Source of the DNA: Muribaculaceae bacterium
GTDB lineage: Bacteria; Bacteroidota; Bacteroidia; Bacteroidales; Muribaculaceae
Direction of reading: 5' to 3'
Assembly: GCA_017478855.1 (NCBI GenBank)
Contig: JAFVCX010000113.1
Coordinates: forward strand, 1 to 64,000
Length of the DNA: 64,000 bases
Shown here: in pieces, positions 8,340-15,058 of the stretch
Layout of the letters: the number at the start of each line of letters is the position of its first letter
Numbering within the stretch: the stretch's first letter is position 1
Program-made: the position numbers and the translations under genes
The notes under the pieces: model-generated
The model's database searches: none
The model's input: only the letters and a program-made list of their open reading frames with translations
Told to the model about the DNA's origin: nothing

Positions 8340-9538
8340 CTTTCTTCGTCGGGATGAATGCCATAGTAAACCCGCAGCGGCGTAGAGAGCAGCTTGATGA
8401 AGCCCTTGGCCTCATCGGCGGTCCAGCCGCGCTGCATCTCGCCATATTCACCCAGTTTGCTCTTGAGCAGGTCTTGTGCCGAATCCACTCCCACCAGCTC
8501 AAATCCTTTGGGGCGAAGGCGAATGATGACGGTGCCGCTCACATTGCGTTGCGACGAGGTGAGCATGGCTTCAATGTCGGGCATGACGGGTTCCAAATAT
8601 TGGCTTTCATGCAAAAACATGCCATACCAGTTGCCCACTTGATCCTTCCAATATTGCTGCCACTTGCTCAAAGTGTGTTTTTCGAGCAGGCGATGTGCTT
8701 CGATGATGAGCTTGGGCGCGGCGGCCTCAAAAGCCACACGGCCCTTGATGCCAATGATGGTGTCGCCCACGTTGCAGTCGCGTCCTATGCCATAGGCGGC
8801 CCCTATTTGTTCGATGCGACGAATAGCTTGCACCTTGTCGGTGAATTTCTCGCCGTTGACGGCGGCGATTTCGCCACGCTCAAAGGTGATGCGCAGCTCA
8901 CTCTCGTCTTGGCGGGTCACCTGCTTCAAATAGGCTTCTTCGGGCAGGCCTTGTGCCGGGTCGAGAATTTCTCCGCCGCAGATGCTGGTGCCCCAAAGCC
9001 CCACGTTGTAGCTGTATTTAAGTTTCTTGAAGTCGGCCTCAAATCCGTGGCAGTTCAGGTAGTCCACTTCTTCTTGGCGTGTGAGGGCTTGGTCGCGTGT
9101 GAGGGTGATGATTTCCACTCCCGGCGCCATCACAAGAAAAGTCATGTCAAATCTAATCTGGTCGTTGCCGGCTCCGGTACTTCCGTGCGCTATGGCATCG
9201 GCACCAATCTCACGCGCGTAGCGAGCGATGGCAATGGCTTGAAAAATGCGCTCGCTCGACACCGATATCGGATAGCAGTTGTTGCGCAGCACATTGCCGA
9301 ATATCATATATTTGAGCGACTTGGCATAGTATTCTTGGGTCACGTCGAGGGTCACATAACTCACCGCACCCAGCCGCAGGGCATTGGCTTCGTTGCGTTG
9401 CAGCTGTTCGGCACTGAATCCGCCGGTGTCGGCACAGGCGGCATACGCCTCATAGCCCTCGTGGGCAAGGCGCATAACGGTATAGGATGTATCAAGGCCG
9501 CCGCTATAAGCGACCACCACTTTTTTCTTATTTTCCAT
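8336..9538 (-). CDS. argG: Argininosuccinate synthase
   Basis: 400 residues. It ligates citrulline and aspartate with ATP. The PP-loop AYSGGLDTS is at residues 10-18 and the conserved ACADTGG follows; AHGSTGAGNDQIRFD is the citrulline/aspartate-binding block. Length is typical. It is the second gene of the operon, 27 bases after the acyltransferase gene. Confidence 0.96.
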   Translation of the reverse strand: MENKKKVVVAYSGGLDTSYTVMRLAHEGYEAYAACADTGGFSAEQLQRNEANALRLGAVSYVTLDVTQEYYAKSLKYMIFGNVLRNNCYPISVSSERIFQAIAIARYAREIGADAIAHGSTGAGNDQIRFDMTFLVMAPGVEIITLTRDQALTRQEEVDYLNCHGFEADFKKLKYSYNVGLWGTSICGGEILDPAQGLPEEAYLKQVTRQDESELRITFERGEIAAVNGEKFTDKVQAIRRIEQIGAAYGIGRDCNVGDTIIGIKGRVAFEAAAPKLIIEAHRLLEKHTLSKWQQYWKDQVGNWYGMFLHESQYLEPVMPDIEAMLTSSQRNVSGTVIIRLRPKGFELVGVDSAQDLLKSKLGEYGEMQRGWTADEAKGFIKLLSTPLRVYYGIHPDEER

Positions 9539-9565
9539 GATGTGTTTGAGTGTTTGGGATGATTC

Positions 9566-10189
9566 TTATCGTTTGAGTCTGAATAGCTTGCTCATCGAGT
9601 TGAGCAATGCCACTTTGTAGGGCTTGATGCGCGAAGTGTTGGGCAATGCTTTCTTGGGGTCGTAGAGCATGCCATAGCACAAGCACACGCGCCGTTTGTT
9701 GCGTTGCAAAATCTCATAATTGACGCAGCCCTGACAACCCTGCCAAAATTCATCGTCATTGGTAAGTTCGGTGAGCGTCACCGGCTCGTAGCCCAAACGT
9801 GTGTTGAGCTTCATCACGGCCAGCGATGTGGTAAGGCTGAAAATCTTGGCATAAGGGAAACGATCGCGTGCCAACTCAAAGGTTTTCTCCTTGATGCGGG
9901 CTGCAAGCCCCTGTCGTCGGAACTCAGGGTCAACAATCAGGCCACTCGTGGCCACAAAATCACCGTGGCTCCAGCACTCAATGTAGCTGAAACCCACCAC
10001 ACGTTCACCGGCAAGAGCTATCACGGCCTTGCCTCCGGTCATTTTTGCGGCAATGTAAGCCGGCTCGCGTTTTGCGATGCCGGTGCCTCGCTGTTGTGCC
10101 GAGTCGTAAATCATCTGACAGATGTGCTCGGCATACTGCACATGCGACTCGTCGGCATATTGCACGACGACTTCAGGAGATTGATTCAT
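9566..10189 (-). CDS. GNAT-family N-acylglutamate synthase, first gene of the arginine operon
   Basis: 207 residues from ATG 10189; a longer frame upstream is not needed. The GNAT acyl-CoA-binding motif is visible as RRQGLAARIKEKTFELA (about residues 112-128) after GLIVDPEF. The C-terminal part is Cys-rich (GCQGCVNYEIL, RRVCLCYGML), a feature of the Bacteroides GNAT next to argG that has been linked genetically to N-acylglutamate synthesis. It probably transfers acetyl or succinyl to glutamate. Classical argA and argJ are absent from the operon, so this protein fills the first step by position. Confidence 0.82.
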   Translation of the reverse strand: MNQSPEVVVQYADESHVQYAEHICQMIYDSAQQRGTGIAKREPAYIAAKMTGGKAVIALAGERVVGFSYIECWSHGDFVATSGLIVDPEFRRQGLAARIKEKTFELARDRFPYAKIFSLTTSLAVMKLNTRLGYEPVTLTELTNDDEFWQGCQGCVNYEILQRNKRRVCLCYGMLYDPKKALPNTSRIKPYKVALLNSMSKLFRLKR

Positions 10190-10399
10190 TGTGAAAACCG
10201 TAGATTTACATGCCCGCGCTGGGGCATCATTTAGTCTAATAAATTCCTTTCTTTTTGGCGCGGTATTGCCCAAAAAGTTTGCAATATTCGCAATTTTCTT
10301 TCAGATACGCAAGAAAATTCAGCAAAAAGCGTCAATTTTTCAGAAAACGCCATTTGCGTGACCCGCCATGTGTGTGCGATTGGGTGATTTGCCGGTGCC

Positions 10400-11497
10400 C
10401 TATAGGCGTTTTTCGATGCGAGCGGGAATCTTGCCTGTGAGCAGCCATGCCAGCAGAGGACTTTTGCCGATGAATTGCAACGCGATGAGTGTGACACCTA
10501 TGATGCAAAACGCTACCGGGATGGCCACTATGAGCAGCGGTGTGGTGTGGAGGCCCAGCAACCGCATAGGCTCTTGCAGGGGCGTGAGCGGAAACAGGAA
10601 GAAGTAGTGCAGCAGATAGATGCCCAGACTCTCGTTCCCCAAGAGGTTGATGTAGCGTGCGGCCGCCGTGGGGCGATGCCCGGCGGCAAATTCTCGCGAC
10701 GCCCATGGCACCACCACACTCATGGCCACCACCATCCACGCGGCCTGCATGATGGGGCTTATGATGGACGTGATAATCGGTTTGTGGATGCTTTCGCTAT
10801 ACGACATTTCCCACGGATAGGCCACGGCATAGAACGTGCAGGCAAACACCACAATACTCACGGTGACCCATGTGCCGCTTTGCCAAATGCGCTCGAAACC
10901 ATCCTTGTGTTTGCGGGCGAAAACGCCCATCATGAAGATGGGGAAGAAATTGCTTAGCAGCGTCAGCCCAAACGGGTCGAAGTTGGCGTCAACGTTGGCG
11001 CCCATGAAGAGTAGCAAGAGCACCACATAGGTGAGCACGCATGCGGCCACCTGCATCCATGTCCTGCGCAATCGCCGCAGCACCAAGCACAAAAGATAAT
11101 AGACCACAAACTGCTCGAAAAGGCACAGCGTGAACCAGTAACCATCCTTATACACCGATGCCCACGTGTCCTTCAAGCTGTGGCATATGGGTGATTGCAA
11201 CCCGCTGTGAGGGAAGTACCACACCCACAGCATGGGAATGAGCAGCATGGGCACCATGAGCTGCAAGAAACGCTTCTTCAGGCGAGGCGTTTGCCAGCCG
11301 CTTTTGTAGGAGAGGTAGCCGCTCACGAAAAAGAAGATGGGCATGTGGGTATTCCCAATGAATTTGAAAATAAAGGCAGCGTCAATCTCGCGGATGCACA
11401 TGGTAATCACATGTCCCATCACCACCATGAAGATGGCGAGGCCTTTAAGCAAATCGAGCGAGGGGTTGCGCCGCGAGGCACTGAAGTTCTGATTCAT
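10400..11497 (-). CDS. Acyltransferase family 3 (OafA/YrhL-like) membrane protein
   Basis: 365 residues from ATG 11497 (the 51 residues further upstream overlap a terminator and look non-coding). The protein opens with SLDLLKGLAIFMVVMGHV, the usual start of acyltransferase-3 proteins with the catalytic-site His at the end of TM1, followed by about ten hydrophobic helices. FFFVSGYL matches the second conserved block. Members O-acylate cell-surface sugars or lipids at the inner membrane. The substrate is unknown and neighbours give no hint, although a UDP-glucose dehydrogenase homologue lies nearby on the other strand. Confidence 0.85.
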   Translation of the reverse strand: MNQNFSASRRNPSLDLLKGLAIFMVVMGHVITMCIREIDAAFIFKFIGNTHMPIFFFVSGYLSYKSGWQTPRLKKRFLQLMVPMLLIPMLWVWYFPHSGLQSPICHSLKDTWASVYKDGYWFTLCLFEQFVVYYLLCLVLRRLRRTWMQVAACVLTYVVLLLLFMGANVDANFDPFGLTLLSNFFPIFMMGVFARKHKDGFERIWQSGTWVTVSIVVFACTFYAVAYPWEMSYSESIHKPIITSIISPIMQAAWMVVAMSVVVPWASREFAAGHRPTAAARYINLLGNESLGIYLLHYFFLFPLTPLQEPMRLLGLHTTPLLIVAIPVAFCIIGVTLIALQFIGKSPLLAWLLTGKIPARIEKRL

Positions 11498-11523
11498 GCG
11501 TTTGGAGGGTGTGTAATTTGAAA

Positions 11524-11553
11524 AAATCACCCGACATGAAAATCGGGTGATTT
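11524..11553 (-). terminator. Intrinsic terminator after the aquaporin gene
   Basis: Eleven-base arms AAATCACCCGA / TCGGGTGATTT around an 8-base loop; on the minus strand the hairpin is followed by a run of T. It is 23 bases beyond the aquaporin stop. Confidence 0.85.
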
Positions 11554-11576
11554 CGTGTGTGATGTTTTTAATGGAA

Positions 11577-12245
11577 TTACTCCACTTCTTTGTCAATGTT
11601 GATGCCTTTCCAAATGAGGGCGGCGAGAGCAGCACCCACCAGCGGAGCAACGATGAAGATCCACAGCTGGTTCAGTGCGTCGCCACCGGCCAGCAGAGCG
11701 GGGCCAATGGAGCGGGCGGGGTTCACGCTGGTGCCTGTGTAGTGAATACCCACGAGGTGGATGAGAATCAGCGCAAGACCGATGGCCAAACCGGCAAAGT
11801 TATTGGTTGCGCCATTGGTTTTGCTGGTAGCACCCAGCACCACAAGCACAAAGAGCATGGTGAGAACCACCTCGGCAATGAGGCCCTGTGTGAGGGTGAT
11901 GCCGCTTTGCAGGGAGTTAGCGCCCAAGCCGCTGTCGCAGCCGGCCAACGCGCACAGCACGAGAGCTGCCAAGATGGCACCGATGATTTGGAACACCATG
12001 TACAGGCCGCAGTCTTTGGCACTCATTTTACCGCTCAAAAACACGCCCAGCGTGATGGCGGGGTTGATGTGGCAACCACTGATGCCGCCAATGGTGTAGG
12101 CCATAGCCACTACCGACAAACCAAATGCGATGGCGGTGCCCACGACCGATGCCGTGTCTACGCCGCAACTCAAGCTCACAGCCGCGCCGCAGCCGAGCAG
12201 GGTGAGGACGAATGTTCCTACTAATTCTGCTAAATACTTCTTCAT
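11577..12245 (-). CDS. aqpZ: Aquaporin Z-like MIP channel
   Basis: 222 residues, close to E. coli AqpZ (231). Both pore motifs are intact: HINPAITLG in the first half and SVNPARSIGPAL in the second. The selectivity His is probably the one in ALILIHLVGIHYTGTSVNPAR. Six hydrophobic helices with the half-helix repeat are apparent. It passes water across the inner membrane. It ends in its own terminator and is read divergently from the UDP-glucose dehydrogenase homologue. Confidence 0.92.
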   Translation of the reverse strand: MKKYLAELVGTFVLTLLGCGAAVSLSCGVDTASVVGTAIAFGLSVVAMAYTIGGISGCHINPAITLGVFLSGKMSAKDCGLYMVFQIIGAILAALVLCALAGCDSGLGANSLQSGITLTQGLIAEVVLTMLFVLVVLGATSKTNGATNNFAGLAIGLALILIHLVGIHYTGTSVNPARSIGPALLAGGDALNQLWIFIVAPLVGAALAALIWKGINIDKEVE

Positions 12246-12306
12246 AACTGTTTGATTTTTAATTTATTAATAAAATCGAAAAATAAATTTTCACGACAAT
12301 GTATCG

Positions 12307-12314
12307 CAAAAATA
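12307..12314 (-). promoter_or_regulatory. -7 box for the aquaporin gene
   Basis: Minus-strand TATTTTTG fits TAnnTTTG, 62 bases upstream of ATG 12245. It shares a 146-base gap with the divergent promoter at 12358. Confidence 0.45.
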
Positions 12315-12357
12315 AGGAAAAAATCGATAAACTGCAACTTTTGTCGCAAAAAATGTA

Positions 12358-12365
12358 TATCTTTG
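12358..12365 (+). promoter_or_regulatory. -7 box for the UDP-glucose dehydrogenase homologue
   Basis: TATCTTTG, 26 bases upstream of ATG 12392; a TTTG at 12340-12343 could be the -33 box though the spacing is short. Confidence 0.5.
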
Positions 12366-12391
12366 CACCAAACATAAAATACCACAAAGCA

Positions 12392-13705
12392 ATGAAAATC
12401 TCTATTATAGGCACAGGATATGTGGGCTTGGTGACGGGCACGTGCTTTGCCGAGCTGGGTGTGGACGTGACATGTGTGGATACCGACAGCCAGAAAATCA
12501 ACCGCCTCGTCTATGGCTCCATTCCCATCTATGAGCCGGGGCTTGAAAACATGGTCACCGGCAATGTGAACGAGGGCCGGCTGCGCTTTGCCAGCGATTT
12601 CAACCGAGCCTTTGCCGATGTGGACTATGTGTTTTGCACCATCGACACCACTCCCGATGCCGACGGCTCGACCAACCTCGATCCCGTGTATCGCATCGCT
12701 AAGGTCTTTGGGCAGCGTGTGGAGCGGGCCTGCACCTTTGTGCTCAAGAGCACAGTGCCCGTGGGCACCGCCAGTGAGGTGCGCCGCATCGTGGACGAAG
12801 AGATTGCCCGGCGAGGCGTGTCGGTGCAGGTGGATATCGCGAGCAACCCCGATTTCTTGACCGAGGGCAACGCCATCAAGGACTTCATGAAGCCCGACCG
12901 CATCGTCATCGGCGTGGAAACCGAGCGTGCCCGCGAATCGATGACGCGCCTCTATCGCACCATTCTCATGCACAACAACCGGCGTGTGATTTTCACCGAT
13001 ACGCGCACGGCCGAGATGATAAAATATGCCGCCACCTCCATGCTGGCCACGCGGGTGAGCTTCATGAACGAGATTGCCAACCTGTGTGAGCTGGTGGGAG
13101 CCGACGTGAACGTCGTGCGCCACGGCGTGGGCACCGATAGCCGCATTGGGCCTAAGTACATCTACCCCGGTTGCGGATATGGCGGCACGCTGTTTCCCCA
13201 AGACATCAAGGATCTGATTAAAATAGGCGACAGTCACGACTTCGACATGCGGGTGCTCAAAGCCGTGGAGAACGTCAACACGAGGCAAAAGCGCATTCTC
13301 TTTGAGAAGCTCAGCCGTTTCTATGACGACGACCTGAAAGAAAAAACGGTGGCCTTGTGGGGACTCTCCTTCAAACCCGAAACCGACGACATGAGTGAGG
13401 CACCTGCTATCGTCACCCTCGACCTGCTCACCGAGGCCGGCTGCAAGGTGCGCGTCTATGACCCCGTGGCCATGAACGCCACCAAGCTGCGCTGGGATCA
13501 TGTGTATTGCGGCATCGACATGTATGATGCCGTGAAAGATGCCGACGCACTACTCATCCTCACCGAGTGGCGGCAGTTCCGCATCCCGGCATGGGATCGC
13601 GTGAAGTCGCTCATGCGCACGCCGCTGGTGATCGACGGTCGCAACATTTATGATGCTGCCGAGCTCGAGGCCGCCGGGTTCACCTATCGCTGCATAGGCC
13701 GATAA
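12392..13705 (+). CDS. UDP-glucose/GDP-mannose dehydrogenase family protein lacking the catalytic Cys
   Basis: 437 residues from ATG 12392, supported by the promoter box at 12358. The fold is complete: NAD-binding GTGYVGLVTG at residues 7-16, KSTVPVGT at 119-126, AEMIKYAATSMLA at 207-219, and a C-terminal domain with WGLSFKPETDDMSEAP. Normal members oxidise a UDP- or GDP-hexose to the uronate through a Cys thioester in the motif GGSCFPKD. Here that motif reads GGTLFPQD (residues 264-271): Leu267 (codon CTG, 13190-13192) replaces Cys and Gln270 replaces Lys. The upstream NPEFLREG motif is NPDFLTEG. So the fold is kept but full two-step oxidation is doubtful. It may be a divergent dehydrogenase or may act on a different chemistry. 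Confidence 0.88.
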   Translation: MKISIIGTGYVGLVTGTCFAELGVDVTCVDTDSQKINRLVYGSIPIYEPGLENMVTGNVNEGRLRFASDFNRAFADVDYVFCTIDTTPDADGSTNLDPVYRIAKVFGQRVERACTFVLKSTVPVGTASEVRRIVDEEIARRGVSVQVDIASNPDFLTEGNAIKDFMKPDRIVIGVETERARESMTRLYRTILMHNNRRVIFTDTRTAEMIKYAATSMLATRVSFMNEIANLCELVGADVNVVRHGVGTDSRIGPKYIYPGCGYGGTLFPQDIKDLIKIGDSHDFDMRVLKAVENVNTRQKRILFEKLSRFYDDDLKEKTVALWGLSFKPETDDMSEAPAIVTLDLLTEAGCKVRVYDPVAMNATKLRWDHVYCGIDMYDAVKDADALLILTEWRQFRIPAWDRVKSLMRTPLVIDGRNIYDAAELEAAGFTYRCIGR

Positions 13706-13750
13706 CTCTAAGGCCACGCGCGCGCCGCACAGAAAATTTGCCTGCCATTA

Positions 13751-13792
13751 AACTTAAAAAGGCTGACCGCATGCGGTCAGCCTTTTTAAGTT
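13751..13792. terminator. Perfect 42-bp palindromic terminator
   Basis: AACTTAAAAAGGCTGACCGC followed by its exact reverse complement, with A- and T-runs on the two sides. It lies between two convergent genes and can act for both. Confidence 0.9.
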
Positions 13793-13807
13793 ATGTGTGA
13801 GTGGAAA

Positions 13808-14491
13808 TTACTTCACAACTTTCACAACGTTCTGAGTGCCATCGGCATAGGTGGTAACAACGATGTTCACACCGTCGAAAGCCTTGTCGGCAGCCACGCC
13901 AGCCACATTGTAATACTTCACACCAGCCACAGCCTTGCCGGCGTTGATGTCCTCAACGGCGCTCTCCACAGCGGGTAGAAGCATAGTGTGCACGGTGCAG
14001 TCGTAGCTGTTGTCCTCATAGTCGGTGTATTTGAGCTTCGACACAGTGATGGGGCCACCATTGTATTCCTCGGTGGTTTGGAAGCGCATACGAACGAGAA
14101 CCAGCGGGTTCTTGGTGACCGGGGTCTTGGTCATGTCGGCAGCAAATGCGCGATACTCGTTGGTTTCGCCGCCCGGCCAGTTGTCGCTCCAGCTAAGGAT
14201 AGCCTTGTAGCCATCTTCGTCCTCATCCCACACGCGAGTGTCGGGCGATGCAGAGATAGCAACGGGCTTGATGCCGGCGGGGAAGAGCATGGTGATCTGG
14301 AGGTTGGTGAAGTTCGTAGCATTGTCTTGACGATTCATCGTAATCTCAACAAGGTCAGAACGCTCAACGTTTTTCTCCAGCTTGAAGCCATCGGGTAAGC
14401 TTAAGGTTGTGGGGACGTCAGTGTAGTCCGTTGCAAAAGCACTCAAGCTCATCATTGCGACAGCTGCAGCAAGTAAAGATTTCATTTTCAT
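13808..14491 (-). CDS. Secreted cohesin-like protein with C-terminal sorting-like tail
   Basis: 227 residues. MKMKSLLAAAVAMMSLSAFA is a signal peptide. Residues about 22-170 read as a cohesin-like beta-sandwich: an early VEITMNRQD strand, NFTNLQITMLFPAGIKPV where cohesins have their 'QFTLSYDPSVLEV' strand pair, and LVLVRMRFQTTEEYNGG in place of the late 'FAKITFKVK' strand. The last ~37 residues (YYNVAGVAADKAFDGVNIVV then TTYADGTQNVVKVVK) resemble type-A C-terminal sorting domains of T9SS cargo. The cohesin reading is inference from pattern. Dockerin-bearing genes begin on the other side of the intergenic region. Confidence 0.6.
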   Translation of the reverse strand: MKMKSLLAAAVAMMSLSAFATDYTDVPTTLSLPDGFKLEKNVERSDLVEITMNRQDNATNFTNLQITMLFPAGIKPVAISASPDTRVWDEDEDGYKAILSWSDNWPGGETNEYRAFAADMTKTPVTKNPLVLVRMRFQTTEEYNGGPITVSKLKYTDYEDNSYDCTVHTMLLPAVESAVEDINAGKAVAGVKYYNVAGVAADKAFDGVNIVVTTYADGTQNVVKVVK

Positions 14492-14820
14492 AATTAAAAC
14501 GTTTTAAATTAGTTAATAAAAATAAAATTTTGTTGTTTCTTCGTTCCTAAGTTCATTTTTTTCAAACTTGACGTTCAAACGCACTTGCCCTACACCCAGC
14601 CAGATTGCAGATAGCTCATTCCGGCTGCTTTGGTTTTCAAGCAGTTAACGTTTTTCGCGTGAAAATCCGTTAGATTTTCGACTACAATATTACAAACTTT
14701 CTCTGATTTGGCAAAATTTTTTTCAAAAATATTTTTTTGCCCCTTATTGATAAGCAAAATGATAGTTTTCCCTCCTCACCTTAATAATATAAAGGGCATG
14801 TTGCGCCCTGAAGAATGCGA

Positions 14821-14850
14821 AACCTTGACTTTCTCTCACATCTTCATAGC
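14821..14850 (+). repeat. Degenerate partial copy of the palindromic repeat
   Basis: Thirty bases resembling the right half of the following units: the block CTTGACTTTCTCTCAC recalls CTTGACTTTTCTCTCGC, and TCTTCATAGC takes the place of TTTTTCGTAAC. Confidence 0.5.
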
Positions 14851-14929
14851 GTTGGCTGTGCCGAAGTACTTTGCGCTCGGCTGTAAAAGAAAAACCATTT
14901 CTCTTGCACAGCTCTCGCTTTTTCGTAAC
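14851..14929 (+). repeat. Palindromic intergenic repeat, unit 1
   Basis: 79 bases from GTTGGCTGTGCCGAAGTA to CTCTCGCTTTTTCGTAAC. It shares both flanks with the next unit but has a different inner hairpin (CTGTAAAAGAAA / TTTCTCTTGCACAG). Confidence 0.75.
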
Positions 14930-15002
14930 GTTAGCTGCGCCGAAGTTACTCGCGCTCGGAAAAGTTCAAGTAAACTTGACTTTTCTCTCGCTTTTTCGTA
15001 AC
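14930..15002 (+). repeat. Palindromic intergenic repeat, unit 2, ending in a promoter
   Basis: 73 bases from GTTAGCTGCGCCGAAGTTAC to CTCTCGCTTTTTCGTAAC. The part GTTAC...GTAAC forms an imperfect inverted repeat centred on GTTCAAGTAAACTTGAC. It runs directly into the -7 box TAACTTTG of the downstream gene. Confidence 0.8.
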
Positions 15003-15006
15003 TTTG
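14999..15006 (+). promoter_or_regulatory. -7 box for the first GHL10 gene, formed by the repeat end
   Basis: TAACTTTG, 52 bases upstream of ATG 15059. Its first four bases belong to the repeat. Confidence 0.55.
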
Positions 15007-15058
15007 TCCCGAAAATGAATGAGAAATAATGAATTAACCATCAAAAACGTGAACTGAT

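Larger units (their letters stand above)
14492..15058. other. 567-bp divergent intergenic region with repeat array
   Basis: Non-coding stretch between the cohesin-like gene (minus) and the first GHL10 gene (plus). The left part is AT-rich without a clear box for the minus gene. The right part (14821-15006) is a tandem array of a palindromic repeat described separately. A 97-residue frame at 14708-15001 lies mostly across the repeat array and is not taken as a gene. Confidence 0.7.

Noticed and set aside
8354..9562. 402-residue plus-strand reading frame opposite argG
   Set aside because: argG on the other strand has all its motifs and normal length; the plus frame is His/Ala/Gly-rich without any recognisable motif, as expected from antisense of a GC-rich gene.
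10279..10293. TTGC...GCAA inverted repeat upstream of the arginine operon as an ArgR site
   Set aside because: Only four-base arms match and I cannot recall the operator consensus for this phylum with confidence; no -7 box was found here to place it against.
14708..15001. 97-residue frame in the intergenic region
   Set aside because: Lies mostly over the palindromic repeat array and has no relatives I can think of; better explained as non-coding.
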